A stretch of DNA of 51,806 bases from Verrucomicrobiaceae bacterium (GCA_005791535.1 SXWH01000080.1:1-51806); one strand, 5' to 3'; shown: positions 16,983 to 25,574, numbered from the stretch's first letter. A program made the numbers and translations. Notes: a model not told the origin generated them from the sequence alone.

Positions 16983-17872
16983 TCGATGCGGCGCGCTCGC
17001 ATCGTGCTCGGACTGACGCCAAATTCGCGGTGGAACAAGCGGTTGAAGAACGACAACTGATTGAATCCGTTTGCAAACGCGATCGCGCTTACCGGTTCTG
17101 CCGTCTCACGCAGAGCCCTGCAGACGGCCTGGAGGCGCACTTGATTCAGAAACACGGAGAACGATTTGCCTGCGTGCCTCGTGAACTGGCGGGCGAACGT
17201 CGCACGGCTCATACCCGTGAGTGCCAGCAGTGACTCCAGACGGATTGGTTCCCGGTAGTGCGCGAGGATGAAGCTTACTGCCCGCTGGACAGCCTCCTGA
17301 TGCTCCACCGTTCCGTCGAGCGCGAACGGACGCTCCGCCAAGGCCCGCGTGTGTGAAGGCGGCGTCGAGGCGAGTAGGTCGAGCAATTTGAAGAACAACG
17401 CCAGTCTCCCAAGCCCCGAATGGCTCTGCAACTCGCTCATCAATGCCGCGGCAGCGCGGGCGGTGCTTTCGCGAAAATAAAGGCCTCTCTGTGCTTTACC
17501 TGCCAGAGTGCGGAGCGATGTGTGGATTTCACCGAGACTCCAGACACCGTGCTCCAGTGGAAAATCCCACTGCAACGAGAGTCCTGCAGATTCACCGCGC
17601 TGGTGCCAGTAGTGCGGAACATTCGATCCGATCAGCACGAGATCGCCTGCTTCGAACAATGCGATGTGATCTGCGACAAAGCGCGTCCCGGCACCTCGTT
17701 GAATCAATGTCAGTTCCATCGCGCGGTGATAATGCCATCGGTCGCCTTGTCCTGAAATCGCACGCGCGACACCGTTTCGAAGCACCTGCACGCGGTCGAC
17801 GCTGCGTGTCCACTTTAGCAAACGAAACGTCTCATCAGACGAAAACCGGATTTCTTCGCGTTGAACGGGCAT
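16979..17872 (-). CDS. AraC-family transcriptional regulator with cupin-like sensor domain
   Basis: 297 residues from the ATG at 17872; the frame also continues to a GTG at 17905, adding 11 residues. The N-terminal half is an AraC-type cupin (HYHRAMELTLIQRGAGTRFVADH, then GDLVLIGSNVPHYW). The C-terminal 100 residues hold two helix-turn-helix units: LESLLALTGMSRATFARQF, and ISAIAFANGF-like VSAIAFANGFNQLSFFNRLFHREFG ending in SPSTMR, written here in parts of the family consensus. It is divergent from the sugar isomerase and aldolase genes, so it is most likely their sugar-responsive activator. The last four bases overlap the stop of the convergent glycosyltransferase gene. Confidence 0.88.
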   Translation of the reverse strand: MPVQREEIRFSSDETFRLLKWTRSVDRVQVLRNGVARAISGQGDRWHYHRAMELTLIQRGAGTRFVADHIALFEAGDLVLIGSNVPHYWHQRGESAGLSLQWDFPLEHGVWSLGEIHTSLRTLAGKAQRGLYFRESTARAAAALMSELQSHSGLGRLALFFKLLDLLASTPPSHTRALAERPFALDGTVEHQEAVQRAVSFILAHYREPIRLESLLALTGMSRATFARQFTRHAGKSFSVFLNQVRLQAVCRALRETAEPVSAIAFANGFNQLSFFNRLFHREFGVSPSTMRARRID

Positions 17873-17910
17873 ACATGCGCATTTGAAGGCATCGGCGTGC
17901 TGCACTGCAA

Positions 17911-17962
17911 TGATACGATTCTCCCTTTTTCAGCGAAGCGTGAGCGCTATACGTGATACGAT
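17911..17962. promoter_or_regulatory. Direct repeat of TGATACGAT between the AraC and isomerase genes
   Basis: The 9-mer TGATACGAT occurs at 17911-17919 and again, in the same orientation, at 17954-17962. The 43-bp start-to-start distance is about four helical turns. AraC-type proteins bind direct repeats, and this lies in the divergent control region, 64 bp upstream of the isomerase start. Proposed operator; no binding data. Confidence 0.4.
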
Positions 17963-18025
17963 AGTGGAAGCGTTTGCGTTTCGAGGCGTAGCGGAAGGGC
18001 CATAGGTCTGGCACTGTTGTGGGTC

Positions 18026-19069
18026 ATGAGCACGAACACCACGTACCGTTTTTCATTCGGACCCTGGAACATCAGCGAGGGCGCGGACCCATTTGGAACC
18101 GAGGTCCGACAGGCCTTTCCTCATGAGGAGAAGTTTGCACTCTATCGACCGCTCGGTTTTGAAGGCGTGCAGTTCCATGACGACGACGTGGTGCCCGGGA
18201 TGGATGCGCTTTCCCACGCGCAGATTATGGCGAAGGCGGGCGAAGTGAAGGCGATGCTCGCAAATCAAGGGCTCACGCCGGAGTTCGTCGCGCCACGTTT
18301 GTGGTTTGCGGAGCAGACGACGGATGGCGCCTATACTTCGAACAGCGCGAGCGACCGCGCGTATGCGTGGGACCGGACGAAGAAGGCAATCGACATAGCG
18401 CGTGCAATTGACTGCAAGGGAATCGTGCTCTGGCTTTCGCGCGAGGGCACATACATCCGCGAAGCGAAGGATGCGAAACTCGCCTACCAGCGTCTTCTTG
18501 AGACGGTGAACGCGATGCTCGATTACGACAAGACGATCGAGATTTGGATCGAGCCAAAGCCGAATGAGCCAACGGACCAGGCCTACGTGCCGACGATTGG
18601 GCATGCCATTGCGCTGGCTTACGCCTCAAAGGATCACGGTCGCGTGAAAGGATTGATCGAGAGCGCCCATGCGATGCTCGCGGGACTCGATGCAAGCGAT
18701 GAGATGGCTTTCGCGCTGGCACACGACAAACTCGCGAGTGTTCACCTCAACGATCAGAACGGACTGAAGTATGATCAGGATAAGAATTTCGGCGGGGCGA
18801 ATTTGCGCGCTGCGTTCAATCAGGTGCGGGTGCTGGAGGAGAGTGGATACGGCAGTCGCGGCGAGTTCATCGGCCTTGATGTGAAAGCGATGCGCACCCA
18901 GCGCGGATTCCCTGTGACCGACCATTTGAAAAACAGCAGGGAGCTTTTCCTGCACCTCGTTGAAAAGGTTCGGACGCTGGATCAGAAGCTCGTCGCACAA
19001 TTCCGTGACGCCCGCGATTACGAGGCGCTGGAGCTTTACATTCTCCGCCACATCATGGGAATTCGCTGA
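18026..19069 (+). CDS. xylA: Xylose-isomerase-like (short, actinobacterial-type) sugar isomerase
   Basis: 347 residues from the ATG at 18026. It follows short xylose isomerases along most of its length: FSFGPWNISEGADPFG, the catalytic FHDDD (His51, Asp54), IEPKPNEP (Glu176, Lys178), E-x-x-H (Glu212, His215) and QNGLKYDQD (Asp250, Asp252). It would interconvert an aldose and a ketose using two divalent metals in a TIM barrel. One metal-site segment differs: where Streptomyces-type enzymes read HIDLNGQ, this reads SVHLNDQ, a His-x-Asn-Asp pattern recalling L-rhamnose isomerases. The substrate may therefore not be xylose. It lies 9 bp upstream of an aldolase gene and opposite an AraC regulator. 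Family sure; substrate and the symbol tentative. Confidence 0.78.
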   Translation: MSTNTTYRFSFGPWNISEGADPFGTEVRQAFPHEEKFALYRPLGFEGVQFHDDDVVPGMDALSHAQIMAKAGEVKAMLANQGLTPEFVAPRLWFAEQTTDGAYTSNSASDRAYAWDRTKKAIDIARAIDCKGIVLWLSREGTYIREAKDAKLAYQRLLETVNAMLDYDKTIEIWIEPKPNEPTDQAYVPTIGHAIALAYASKDHGRVKGLIESAHAMLAGLDASDEMAFALAHDKLASVHLNDQNGLKYDQDKNFGGANLRAAFNQVRVLEESGYGSRGEFIGLDVKAMRTQRGFPVTDHLKNSRELFLHLVEKVRTLDQKLVAQFRDARDYEALELYILRHIMGIR

Positions 19070-19078
19070 ACCACTTTT

Positions 19079-19906
19079 ATGAAACAATTCCGCCTCAACC
19101 GTCTTTTTAACGCCAAGTCCAACCGCTGCTTCGATGTGGCAGTCGATCACGGCTTTTTCAACCAGCCCGGTTTCCTCGCGGGAATCGAAAACATCGCGAA
19201 AACCGTTCAGACGCTCATCGCCGCCGGTCCGGATGCGATTCAGCTCACGCCGGGACAGGCGCGTCATTTGCAAAGTGCGCCCGGCCATGGAAAGCCGCGT
19301 CTCGTTCTGCGCACCGACACTGCGAATGTCTATGGCAAGGAACTGCCGAAGCAGGCGTTCAGCGCGATTATTGAGGATGCGATGCTTCAGGCCGTGCGTC
19401 TCGATGCGGCGTGTGTGTGTGTGAATCTTTTCCAGATTCCCGGCGCGCCGGAAGTGACGCAGCAGTGCATTGAAAACATCTTGAAGCTCAAGGTGCAGAG
19501 CGATCATTTCGCGATGCCCATGATGGTGGAGCCGCTTGTTTTCCGTCCCAATTCGGAGGCCGGTGGATACATGGTCGATGGTGACGAAACGAAGATCGTC
19601 CATCTCGTGCGGCAGGCTGTGGAACTCGGTGCAGACGTTATTAAGGCCGACCCGACCGACGATGTCTCGCGATACCACAAGGTCATCGAAGCCGCGAGCG
19701 GCATCCCGGTTCTCGTGCGCGGCGGCGGCAAGGTAAGTGATCAGGAAATTCTCGTTCGCACCGAGGGCCTTCTCAAACAGGGCGCGAGCGGAATCGTCTA
19801 TGGTCGCAACATCATCCAGCACTCGAATCCCGCAGGAATTGTCCGCGCCTTGATGGCGATGGTCCACGACGGGGCGAGCGTGGATTCCGCGCTCGCGATG
19901 ATTTAG
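19079..19906 (+). CDS. Class I aldolase of the DhnA/FbaB-DeoC type
   Basis: 275 residues, a TIM-barrel aldolase: FDVAVDHGFF near the N-terminus (the DhnA-type DHG motif), MMVEPLVF, the Schiff-base strand ADVIKADPTDD with the likely catalytic Lys, PVLVRGGGK for phosphate binding, and GIVYGRNIIQH near the end. It would cleave a sugar phosphate or sugar acid phosphate into two short products. It sits 9 bp after the isomerase gene, surely in one transcript, so isomerisation followed by cleavage of a pentose or deoxyhexose is the likely pathway; no sugar kinase gene is adjacent. Its stop overlaps by 4 bp the stop of the convergent rhomboid-like gene. Confidence 0.82.
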   Translation: MKQFRLNRLFNAKSNRCFDVAVDHGFFNQPGFLAGIENIAKTVQTLIAAGPDAIQLTPGQARHLQSAPGHGKPRLVLRTDTANVYGKELPKQAFSAIIEDAMLQAVRLDAACVCVNLFQIPGAPEVTQQCIENILKLKVQSDHFAMPMMVEPLVFRPNSEAGGYMVDGDETKIVHLVRQAVELGADVIKADPTDDVSRYHKVIEAASGIPVLVRGGGKVSDQEILVRTEGLLKQGASGIVYGRNIIQHSNPAGIVRALMAMVHDGASVDSALAMI

Positions 19907-20781
19907 TGTTTGTCGCGGCGCTGGAGCTCTTCGCGGGCTTTTTGCAATCTCGCATGCTCGGATGGAGTGAGGCTTTGTAGCCCGCTCCGGGCGACTTTTT
20001 CCAGGATAGCATCCACTTCAGCCATCACGGGATCTTCGGGTTCCGAATCAACGGCGGTCGATTGCGCGTGGCTCTCTGCGCGTGATTCGGGACGTGGTAG
20101 AACGCGGAGCTTTGGCTTACGGCGGAAAACATTACGCACTCTGGTAGTGAACGGAACATAGTCGTCGAAGTCCCGATCGAGAGCGTGCTTTATGAAGAGC
20201 ATTGCAGCGAGACAGGCGGACCACAGCCCGACCAGACCAAGGAACCGCTTCTCCGCGACCATCATGAGCGAACCACAAAATACGCATGCGACGGCCACAT
20301 ATTTGAAAGGGATGAATCCGAAGGCGAGGGAGTTGGGATAGAGTGTTGAGAACGCCACGATCATTCCTGCGGCGATGTAGAAATTGCCGAGCAACAAGTC
20401 GGGCACATTGAGTGTGTAGGCGATGAGGGTGGAGGCCGCCGCCGGAATGGTGATGAGAAGAACGAGCAGTTGAGTCAGCGCCTTTCGCCCGAGATGCGTC
20501 TCAATGCCGATACTCCACCAGTAAAAGCAGAAGATGGCGAAAGGAGTGAAGAAGCTGAAGCGAGCGACGAGGGGATGAATCCAAAGAGTGATCGCATTTG
20601 CCCAACCGTCACGGGGAACAAGGAATCCCGCGGCGCGAAGATCGAACGAGCCTTCGGCTTCGATGAATGCGCAGGTGATTAATCCGGCGACCATCACCGC
20701 GACAATGATCGTTGTAAGGTAAATCGGAATGCCCTTCCATTTTCCGAATGGCTCAGTCTCGAGCGAAAGGTAGCGTGGCAT
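19903..20781 (-). CDS. Rhomboid-like membrane protein lacking the catalytic serine
   Basis: 292 residues with about six membrane helices over residues 20-205, laid out like a rhomboid (helix pattern with HPLVARFSFFTPFAIFCFYWW and a small-residue helix LLGNFYIAAGM). The rhomboid GxSG active-site motif is absent and no matching His is seen, so it is probably a non-proteolytic pseudorhomboid. The cytoplasmic C-terminus is a charged linker followed by VDAILEKVARSGLQSLTPSE and KAREELQ, a short helical module frequently attached to rhomboids in this phylum (DUF6576-like). Role unknown; pseudorhomboids elsewhere bind and escort client membrane proteins. Confidence 0.7.
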   Translation of the reverse strand: MPRYLSLETEPFGKWKGIPIYLTTIIVAVMVAGLITCAFIEAEGSFDLRAAGFLVPRDGWANAITLWIHPLVARFSFFTPFAIFCFYWWSIGIETHLGRKALTQLLVLLITIPAAASTLIAYTLNVPDLLLGNFYIAAGMIVAFSTLYPNSLAFGFIPFKYVAVACVFCGSLMMVAEKRFLGLVGLWSACLAAMLFIKHALDRDFDDYVPFTTRVRNVFRRKPKLRVLPRPESRAESHAQSTAVDSEPEDPVMAEVDAILEKVARSGLQSLTPSEHARLQKAREELQRRDKH

Positions 20782-20843
20782 ATCTCGGCGCTGACTTAGC
20801 GGAGTAAGCTGATGTCGTCAAAGGAGGAAGCGGGTCGTTCGAT

Positions 20844-20963
20844 TTACTCGCGGTCTTTTGGGGAAAGGTTCACGAAGGCCTTCAGAGTCACCAGGAAAAG
20901 CCCCGTGATTGCGGCGAAGCCGGCCACTGGGGCGATGATGTTGGTGATGAAGGCGGTAGTCAT
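20844..20963 (-). CDS. Small single-span membrane protein, 39 residues
   Basis: A short reading frame (ATG complement at 20961-20963, TAA at 20844-20846) encoding MTTAFITNIIAPVAGFAAIT and then GLFLVTLKAFVNLSPKDRE. One hydrophobic helix of about 24 residues is followed by a charged tail ending KDRE. A strong purine-rich ribosome-binding site (AAAGGAAGG) lies 5 bases before the ATG, unusual here because most genes in this window lack one. It is upstream of and in the same direction as the rhomboid-like gene (63 bp), so it may be a partner. Could be chance, but the Shine-Dalgarno plus helix argue for a real gene. Confidence 0.6.
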   Translation of the reverse strand: MTTAFITNIIAPVAGFAAITGLFLVTLKAFVNLSPKDRE

Positions 20964-21078
20964 GATGACCTTCCTTTGGAGCAATAGAGGTGCCATGAAC
21001 CCACGTGTTTTGAAATGGCATGGTTGACACCTGTGACGGCGCTGGCGAAGGCATGAGTGTGCGAAAGGTAACCTTCAT

Positions 21079-21840
21079 ATGAGCATCCGAGCTGCGTGGG
21101 TATTGCTCGCTGTGCTGCACACGATTCCAGTGATTGTCGGATTGCGTTTCGGCATGCTGCCGGGGCTTGCGGTTATGGTCGTGTTTCATTTGTTGCTGGT
21201 GGCCGCGATTTTTCTCCCGGTGTTGCTCGGGATCGGCTGCGGAGTCCGGCGTTTCCACACAGATGGTCGCGAAGTGTGTATCACGATCGACGATGGTCCG
21301 ACTGCCGATACGGCGGAGGTGCTCTCGATACTCGATCACGCGAATGCAAAGGCGCTTTTCTTTTTGATCGGTGCGCGTGTCGCAGAGGAGCCCGCGCTTT
21401 GCCTCAGGATCGTCGCGGGCGGGCATGAATTGGGAAATCACACGATGACGCACGCGACTGCCCTGTTCTGGAGTCTCCTGCCGTCTGCGCAGATGAGGGA
21501 AATCAGCGGTGCAACTGCGGAGATTGAGCGTGCCGCCGGCGTGTATCCGCGGCTCTTCCGCGCTCCGGTTGGCTTTCGGAACCTCTTCAATGCCGGTGTG
21601 CTCCGAGCGCTTGGAATGCGGTATGTCGGCTGGAGTGCCCGCGGTTTTGATGGGATCGATACGAACGTCGAGCGCGTCGTTTCGAGAATCATGCGGTCAC
21701 TTCAGCCGGGCGCTATCATTCTGTTGCATCAAGGACGACCGCATCACGTCGCAGTTCTGCGGCGGCTTCTGGCTGAACTTCACTCCGGTGGATGGAGCGT
21801 TGTGATTCCCGAGGTTTTGCGGGCACACACTCTTCGATGA
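21079..21840 (+). CDS. Membrane-anchored polysaccharide deacetylase (NodB domain, CE4)
   Basis: 253 residues. Two N-terminal hydrophobic segments (about 5-55) anchor a NodB domain: TIDDGPTADTAEVL (motif 1, with the catalytic and metal-binding aspartates), GHELGNHTMTHA (motif 2, the two metal-binding histidines), PRLFRAPVGFRN (motif 3) and ILLHQG (motif 5, catalytic His). All residues needed for a metal-dependent N- or O-deacetylase are present, so it should remove acetyl groups from an amino-sugar polymer such as peptidoglycan, chitin or an exopolysaccharide at the outer face of the membrane. Purines (GAAAGG) precede the ATG at 21079. It converges on the GH5 gene with 6 bp between stops. Confidence 0.88.
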   Translation: MSIRAAWVLLAVLHTIPVIVGLRFGMLPGLAVMVVFHLLLVAAIFLPVLLGIGCGVRRFHTDGREVCITIDDGPTADTAEVLSILDHANAKALFFLIGARVAEEPALCLRIVAGGHELGNHTMTHATALFWSLLPSAQMREISGATAEIERAAGVYPRLFRAPVGFRNLFNAGVLRALGMRYVGWSARGFDGIDTNVERVVSRIMRSLQPGAIILLHQGRPHHVAVLRRLLAELHSGGWSVVIPEVLRAHTLR

Positions 21841-21846
21841 TGCGCC

Positions 21847-22926
21847 CTAGCGCGGAACCTTGCTTTTCCAAAAATCGAGGAAGTCTGCGATGATCGCGTT
21901 GTTCAGCCCCGGTTCGCGCCGGTGCTCTGTGGCTGTCTTTCCGAAATAGTGGGCGACCCAGCCGTCTGCGATCGTGGAAGCGCCATCCATGAATTGCTCC
22001 AGTTCCTTCAGCGAACAACTGAGAGGGAAAGTCTCTTCGATGACGATAGGCTTTCCGATTTCGTATGCTTTCAGCGCCGTGATTGTCTCGGCGACCTTTC
22101 CAGCCTGCGGATAAAAATGCACGCTCACGAAATCGAGGTGTTTCGCCGCCTCCGGGCAGTAGAAGTCGAGTTTCGCGCCGGGCCAGACCTGCACCCACGG
22201 AATCACGCCGACTGTGATCAAGTTTTCCGGATCCACATCGCGGATGGCGGTGGTCATTTGTTTCACCCATGCGGCCGCGACTTCCTGTTGCGTGCGCTTT
22301 CCGGGCTGGTTCGCGATGCGCTGGACGAAATGAAAACCGCCGAGTTCTCCTGTGAGCCACGGATGCTCGCCAGCTTTCGCCTCCGTGACGACGGGTTCGT
22401 TCATCAGGTCGTAGCAGAAGACAGCCGGATGGCCTTTGCACGTTTCGGCGACTGCACGCCAGAATCGCTCATGCACGGCCCATCGCTCGGCTTCGGAAAG
22501 CCCGTCAAGCCACGGCGGCACACGTGCGAGTCGATAGCAACTCAGGCCCGTGAGATCGAGATACAGCGAATTTTCCTGTGCGAGATCGAGCAGCTTCCGG
22601 AGGCGGGCAAGCGCGGCGGGTTTGGTTTGATCCGGCCCGGCCATGTAGGTTTCAAGCTGGAGATGGATGCGGATGACATTGGCCCCGAGCGCGCGCATCT
22701 CGCGAAAATCCTCCGCGATGGAGTCCCACTTTTCGCCCCAGTATTCTTCCAGCAGCGTATCCTGTTCGCCGAGGTAGTTGAATCCCCACGGCACAAAACG
22801 GGCACCGCTCTCCTTGAGCACGAAGTGTTTGCTGTCCGCGCTGATGCGGACGGGCTCCATTCCGGACGCGTTCCCGGAGTGGAATATCCAAGCCAGTGCG
22901 AGGGCGATGATTCGATGGACGTGCAT
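21847..22926 (-). CDS. Secreted glycoside hydrolase family 5-like protein
   Basis: 359 residues with a signal peptide (HRIIALALAWIFHSGNASG). A (beta/alpha)8 GH5/cellulase fold follows: RFVPWGFNYLG, LGANVIRIHLQLETYM, the acid/base Glu in CYDLMNEPVV, SVHFYPQ, and the nucleophile Glu in KPIVIEETFP. Both catalytic glutamates are therefore present. It would hydrolyse a beta-1,4-glucan or mannan type substrate in the periplasm or outside; the exact subfamily is not clear. The ORF ends cleanly six bases from the deacetylase stop. Confidence 0.85.
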   Translation of the reverse strand: MHVHRIIALALAWIFHSGNASGMEPVRISADSKHFVLKESGARFVPWGFNYLGEQDTLLEEYWGEKWDSIAEDFREMRALGANVIRIHLQLETYMAGPDQTKPAALARLRKLLDLAQENSLYLDLTGLSCYRLARVPPWLDGLSEAERWAVHERFWRAVAETCKGHPAVFCYDLMNEPVVTEAKAGEHPWLTGELGGFHFVQRIANQPGKRTQQEVAAAWVKQMTTAIRDVDPENLITVGVIPWVQVWPGAKLDFYCPEAAKHLDFVSVHFYPQAGKVAETITALKAYEIGKPIVIEETFPLSCSLKELEQFMDGASTIADGWVAHYFGKTATEHRREPGLNNAIIADFLDFWKSKVPR

Positions 22927-23001
22927 GGCGCGGATTATGAAAACGCCTGCTTCCGCCGATATGCAACGCCGGATTCGTCGGGCCCGCTAAGCCTGCGCGG
23001 G

Positions 23002-23403
23002 CTACCCCGGCAACTGGACCTGAATCACCGGGAGCGGGTAGCGGATGATGAGCTGGTCATCGAGATAGATCTCGATGTGGTAGGCGCCGAGTGTCTTGAA
23101 CTGGATGTTTGTGAAGAGGTTCACATTCGTCGCCATCGCATCCATTTCCTTCAGGCGGAAATTCACCGAGCTTTCACCGAGGACTTTTTCATCCGGTGCG
23201 AGAAGCTTCGCAGTCTGCTTGAATTCACCGACACCGTTGCACCAGCGGGTCCAGAGGCATAGTTTCAGAAATCCGATGGGAATCTGCGGCGCGGGCACGG
23301 CATTGATTACGCCGACGAGGGTTTGCATGCCGGTGATTTCACGACGGATGTCTTCGCACAGGACGGATGCCTGGCAGTTTGGGAGCACGTATTTATCAAA
23401 CAC
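23002..23403 (-). CDS. DUF6941-like small protein
   Basis: 133 residues starting at a GTG (23403). The pattern ASVLCEDIRREITGMQTLVG, then PIGFLKLCLWTRW near the middle and a beta-rich C-terminal half (FKTLGAYHIEIYLDDQLI, RYPLPVIQV) resembles the DUF6941 family: small cytoplasmic beta-sandwich proteins of unknown function. No signal peptide or catalytic motif. It is divergent from the kinase-like gene at 23556 with about 150 bp between, so a shared control region is possible. Confidence 0.6.
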   Translation of the reverse strand: MFDKYVLPNCQASVLCEDIRREITGMQTLVGVINAVPAPQIPIGFLKLCLWTRWCNGVGEFKQTAKLLAPDEKVLGESSVNFRLKEMDAMATNVNLFTNIQFKTLGAYHIEIYLDDQLIIRYPLPVIQVQLPG

Positions 23404-23555
23404 GCCGCGTGCCTACGTGAGAGCGGGCGCTGCGTCAACGGGGCACTTTGCGTGCGCCCATGAAATCATGACATCCGGGCCATTTTGTCCGCGGAATGAT
23501 TCCCGTTCAAAGTGCTTTCCGTTCGCGTCGGGTTCCGGCTAATGAATCCCCATCG

Positions 23556-25574
23556 ATGAGTCGAGCCACAGAACTCTTTGAAATTCAAACCCGGCTGGCC
23601 GTGGGTGACGCCGCATTGGTTTACCGTGCCGTGGATCCGTCGGGACGCCGCGTCGCGCTAAAGCTTTTGCTGCCGGAGCATCTCATCGCGCACCCGCTCG
23701 ACGTCGAATCGCTCCTTCGCGATGCGCCTCAGTTGCAAACGATTGCCGGTGTGAACATCGTGCAATTGCTCGACGCGTTTCCAGACGAGGACGGCACGGT
23801 GCTCGTTTACGAATACGCCGAGGGTCATCGAGGTCTCGATGTCCCGAATAACCGGCCGATCGCTGCCGAGCACGCGGTGGACATCGCGGCGCAACTTCTC
23901 TCCGCGCTCCGGAGCGGCGAGCGTCAGCGGTATCCTCACGGGGACCTGAAGCCGAGCGATACGGTGATTGTCGATCTGCCGGATGGGCGGCCGCTGGTGA
24001 TGGTGCTCGACTGGGGCCTCGCAAATTACCGGAGCGAGCTGACTCCGGGTTCCTATGCGTACACCGCGCCGGAACGTCTTGCAGGCGGCCCGCCTTCGCA
24101 CGTCGCGGATCTGTTTTCAGCGGGCGCGGTGCTTCATTATCTTTTTACAGGCAAGCGACTGCTCCCGTGTGAGACGAAGGAAGAGTTTATGGCTGCCTGG
24201 CCGGGGCTCGATGTGAAGGCGCTCGCGGTGATGCGACCGGATCTCCCGAAGGCGCTGGTGGACTGGATTGCGCTGCTGATTGCGCCCGACCCCGACGCCC
24301 GACCCGAGTCGGCGGTAAAGGCGCTTGAGGCTCTGGCGGCGCTCAATCCTCCGCTGCCTCCCGCCGTGCCGGAACACATCCGTCCACGAATCGTTCGCGC
24401 GCCACAACCAGTCGTGCAGCCGGTTTCCAAGATCCAGCCGAGGCCTGTCCCGCCGCCTGTTGCCGCGCCGGTGCAGCCGGCGCCTGCTAACCCGGCTGCG
24501 TCTGCGGCCGCATTGAATCGTGCAAAACAGGAACTCGACCGCCTTGCTCGGAAGCGTCAGTCGCTCGCATTAATGACGACCTATCTCGTTGTTATTGCGG
24601 GTCTCGCGTTTGGCGGTTGGTTTATCTACAAGCGCGGACTCAATCCTTCGACAAAACCGGATGATTCAGCGCTTGCGGGCACGCCGGGACGGACGCCTGC
24701 GCGTGGTGCCGCGGAACCGGCCACGCCGACTGCGGAGCCCGCCGCGCCCGAACCGCCGGCGGCTGTTCCTGCGCCTCAGCCAGCACCGCAGCCTGCACCC
24801 GCTGTCGCCGCGGCGACGCCCGCGCCAAAAGCACCGCCACAACCGGCACCGCCGCCTCCAAAACCTCCCGAGCCCGCACCCGCGGCGAATCCCGGCTCCC
24901 GCGCTGTGGAATCGTTTCAATATGCGGGTGGAGCTCCGATCGTTGGAGCGTCCGGTGGCGTCGGCTGGGAAGGCCCGTGGACCGGCGGCAACGCTGAGAT
25001 TGAGGACGGCGCGTTTCCGAATGTGACGCCCGTTTCTCCGGGCGGAAAACTTCTGTTCAAGCCGGCCGCCAATGACACCTGGGTATCCCGGGTTGTTGAT
25101 CCAGCGGTCGGCCTCGTGGACCAGAAATCAGGCGGTGTGTATTATTTTACGCTCACGTTTTCCCACACCGATACCGTGTTTACGCCGGAGAGTGAGTTTC
25201 AGTACAATCCCATCGACCCGGCTCAGCAGAACCGGCCATTGCGGGTGATCATCGGCAACGAGGGCAAGGGCTTCGAAGTCGCGATCAATGATCGGAAAAA
25301 AGTCGTGAAGCTCCCGAACACGCCGGGCCCGATCCGGCTTGTGCAGAAGTTCTCTTTCACGCCTGAGGCGAATAATCGCTGGAAGGTTGAGTGCCGGTTG
25401 TTCGTAAATCCACCTGCCGGAAACAAAGAGCCCGGACAGCCGAACATGATTGTGACCGGCACCGGTTTTCCGATGCCTGCGAAAATCGGGATCGCATTGC
25501 GAAAGAAACCCACGCCGACCACGCGGGTGGACGAGGTGCGATTCGCGAAAGAGTGGAAGGATTTGTTTAACTAA
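23556..25574 (+). CDS. Degenerate Ser/Thr kinase-like protein with Pro/Ala linker and secreted C-terminal domain
   Basis: 672 residues from the ATG at 23556; the frame extends 20 codons upstream. The N-terminal kinase fold keeps the ATP lysine (Lys36 in VALK) and the APE-like TAPERLAGG, but other motifs are altered: the glycine loop reads VGDAALVYRA, the catalytic loop HGDLKPSD (128-135) has Gly for Arg and Asp for the metal-binding Asn, and DFG is DWG (152-154). It is probably weakly active or a pseudokinase. A membrane helix at about 338-360, a Pro/Ala-rich linker to about 450 and a beta-rich domain (VESFQYAGG, VGWEGPW, DEVRFAKEW), resembling concanavalin-like domains, follow. It looks like a transmembrane sensor. 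Confidence 0.82.
   Translation: MSRATELFEIQTRLAVGDAALVYRAVDPSGRRVALKLLLPEHLIAHPLDVESLLRDAPQLQTIAGVNIVQLLDAFPDEDGTVLVYEYAEGHRGLDVPNNRPIAAEHAVDIAAQLLSALRSGERQRYPHGDLKPSDTVIVDLPDGRPLVMVLDWGLANYRSELTPGSYAYTAPERLAGGPPSHVADLFSAGAVLHYLFTGKRLLPCETKEEFMAAWPGLDVKALAVMRPDLPKALVDWIALLIAPDPDARPESAVKALEALAALNPPLPPAVPEHIRPRIVRAPQPVVQPVSKIQPRPVPPPVAAPVQPAPANPAASAAALNRAKQELDRLARKRQSLALMTTYLVVIAGLAFGGWFIYKRGLNPSTKPDDSALAGTPGRTPARGAAEPATPTAEPAAPEPPAAVPAPQPAPQPAPAVAAATPAPKAPPQPAPPPPKPPEPAPAANPGSRAVESFQYAGGAPIVGASGGVGWEGPWTGGNAEIEDGAFPNVTPVSPGGKLLFKPAANDTWVSRVVDPAVGLVDQKSGGVYYFTLTFSHTDTVFTPESEFQYNPIDPAQQNRPLRVIIGNEGKGFEVAINDRKKVVKLPNTPGPIRLVQKFSFTPEANNRWKVECRLFVNPPAGNKEPGQPNMIVTGTGFPMPAKIGIALRKKPTPTTRVDEVRFAKEWKDLFN

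Noticed and set aside
18626-19867. Minus-strand open frame of 413 codons across the isomerase and aldolase genes
   Set aside because: Antisense to two genes with complete catalytic motifs; no recognisable domain.
21922-23262. Plus-strand open frame of 446 codons over the GH5 and DUF6941-like genes
   Set aside because: Antisense to two well-supported genes; composition is that of a shadow frame.
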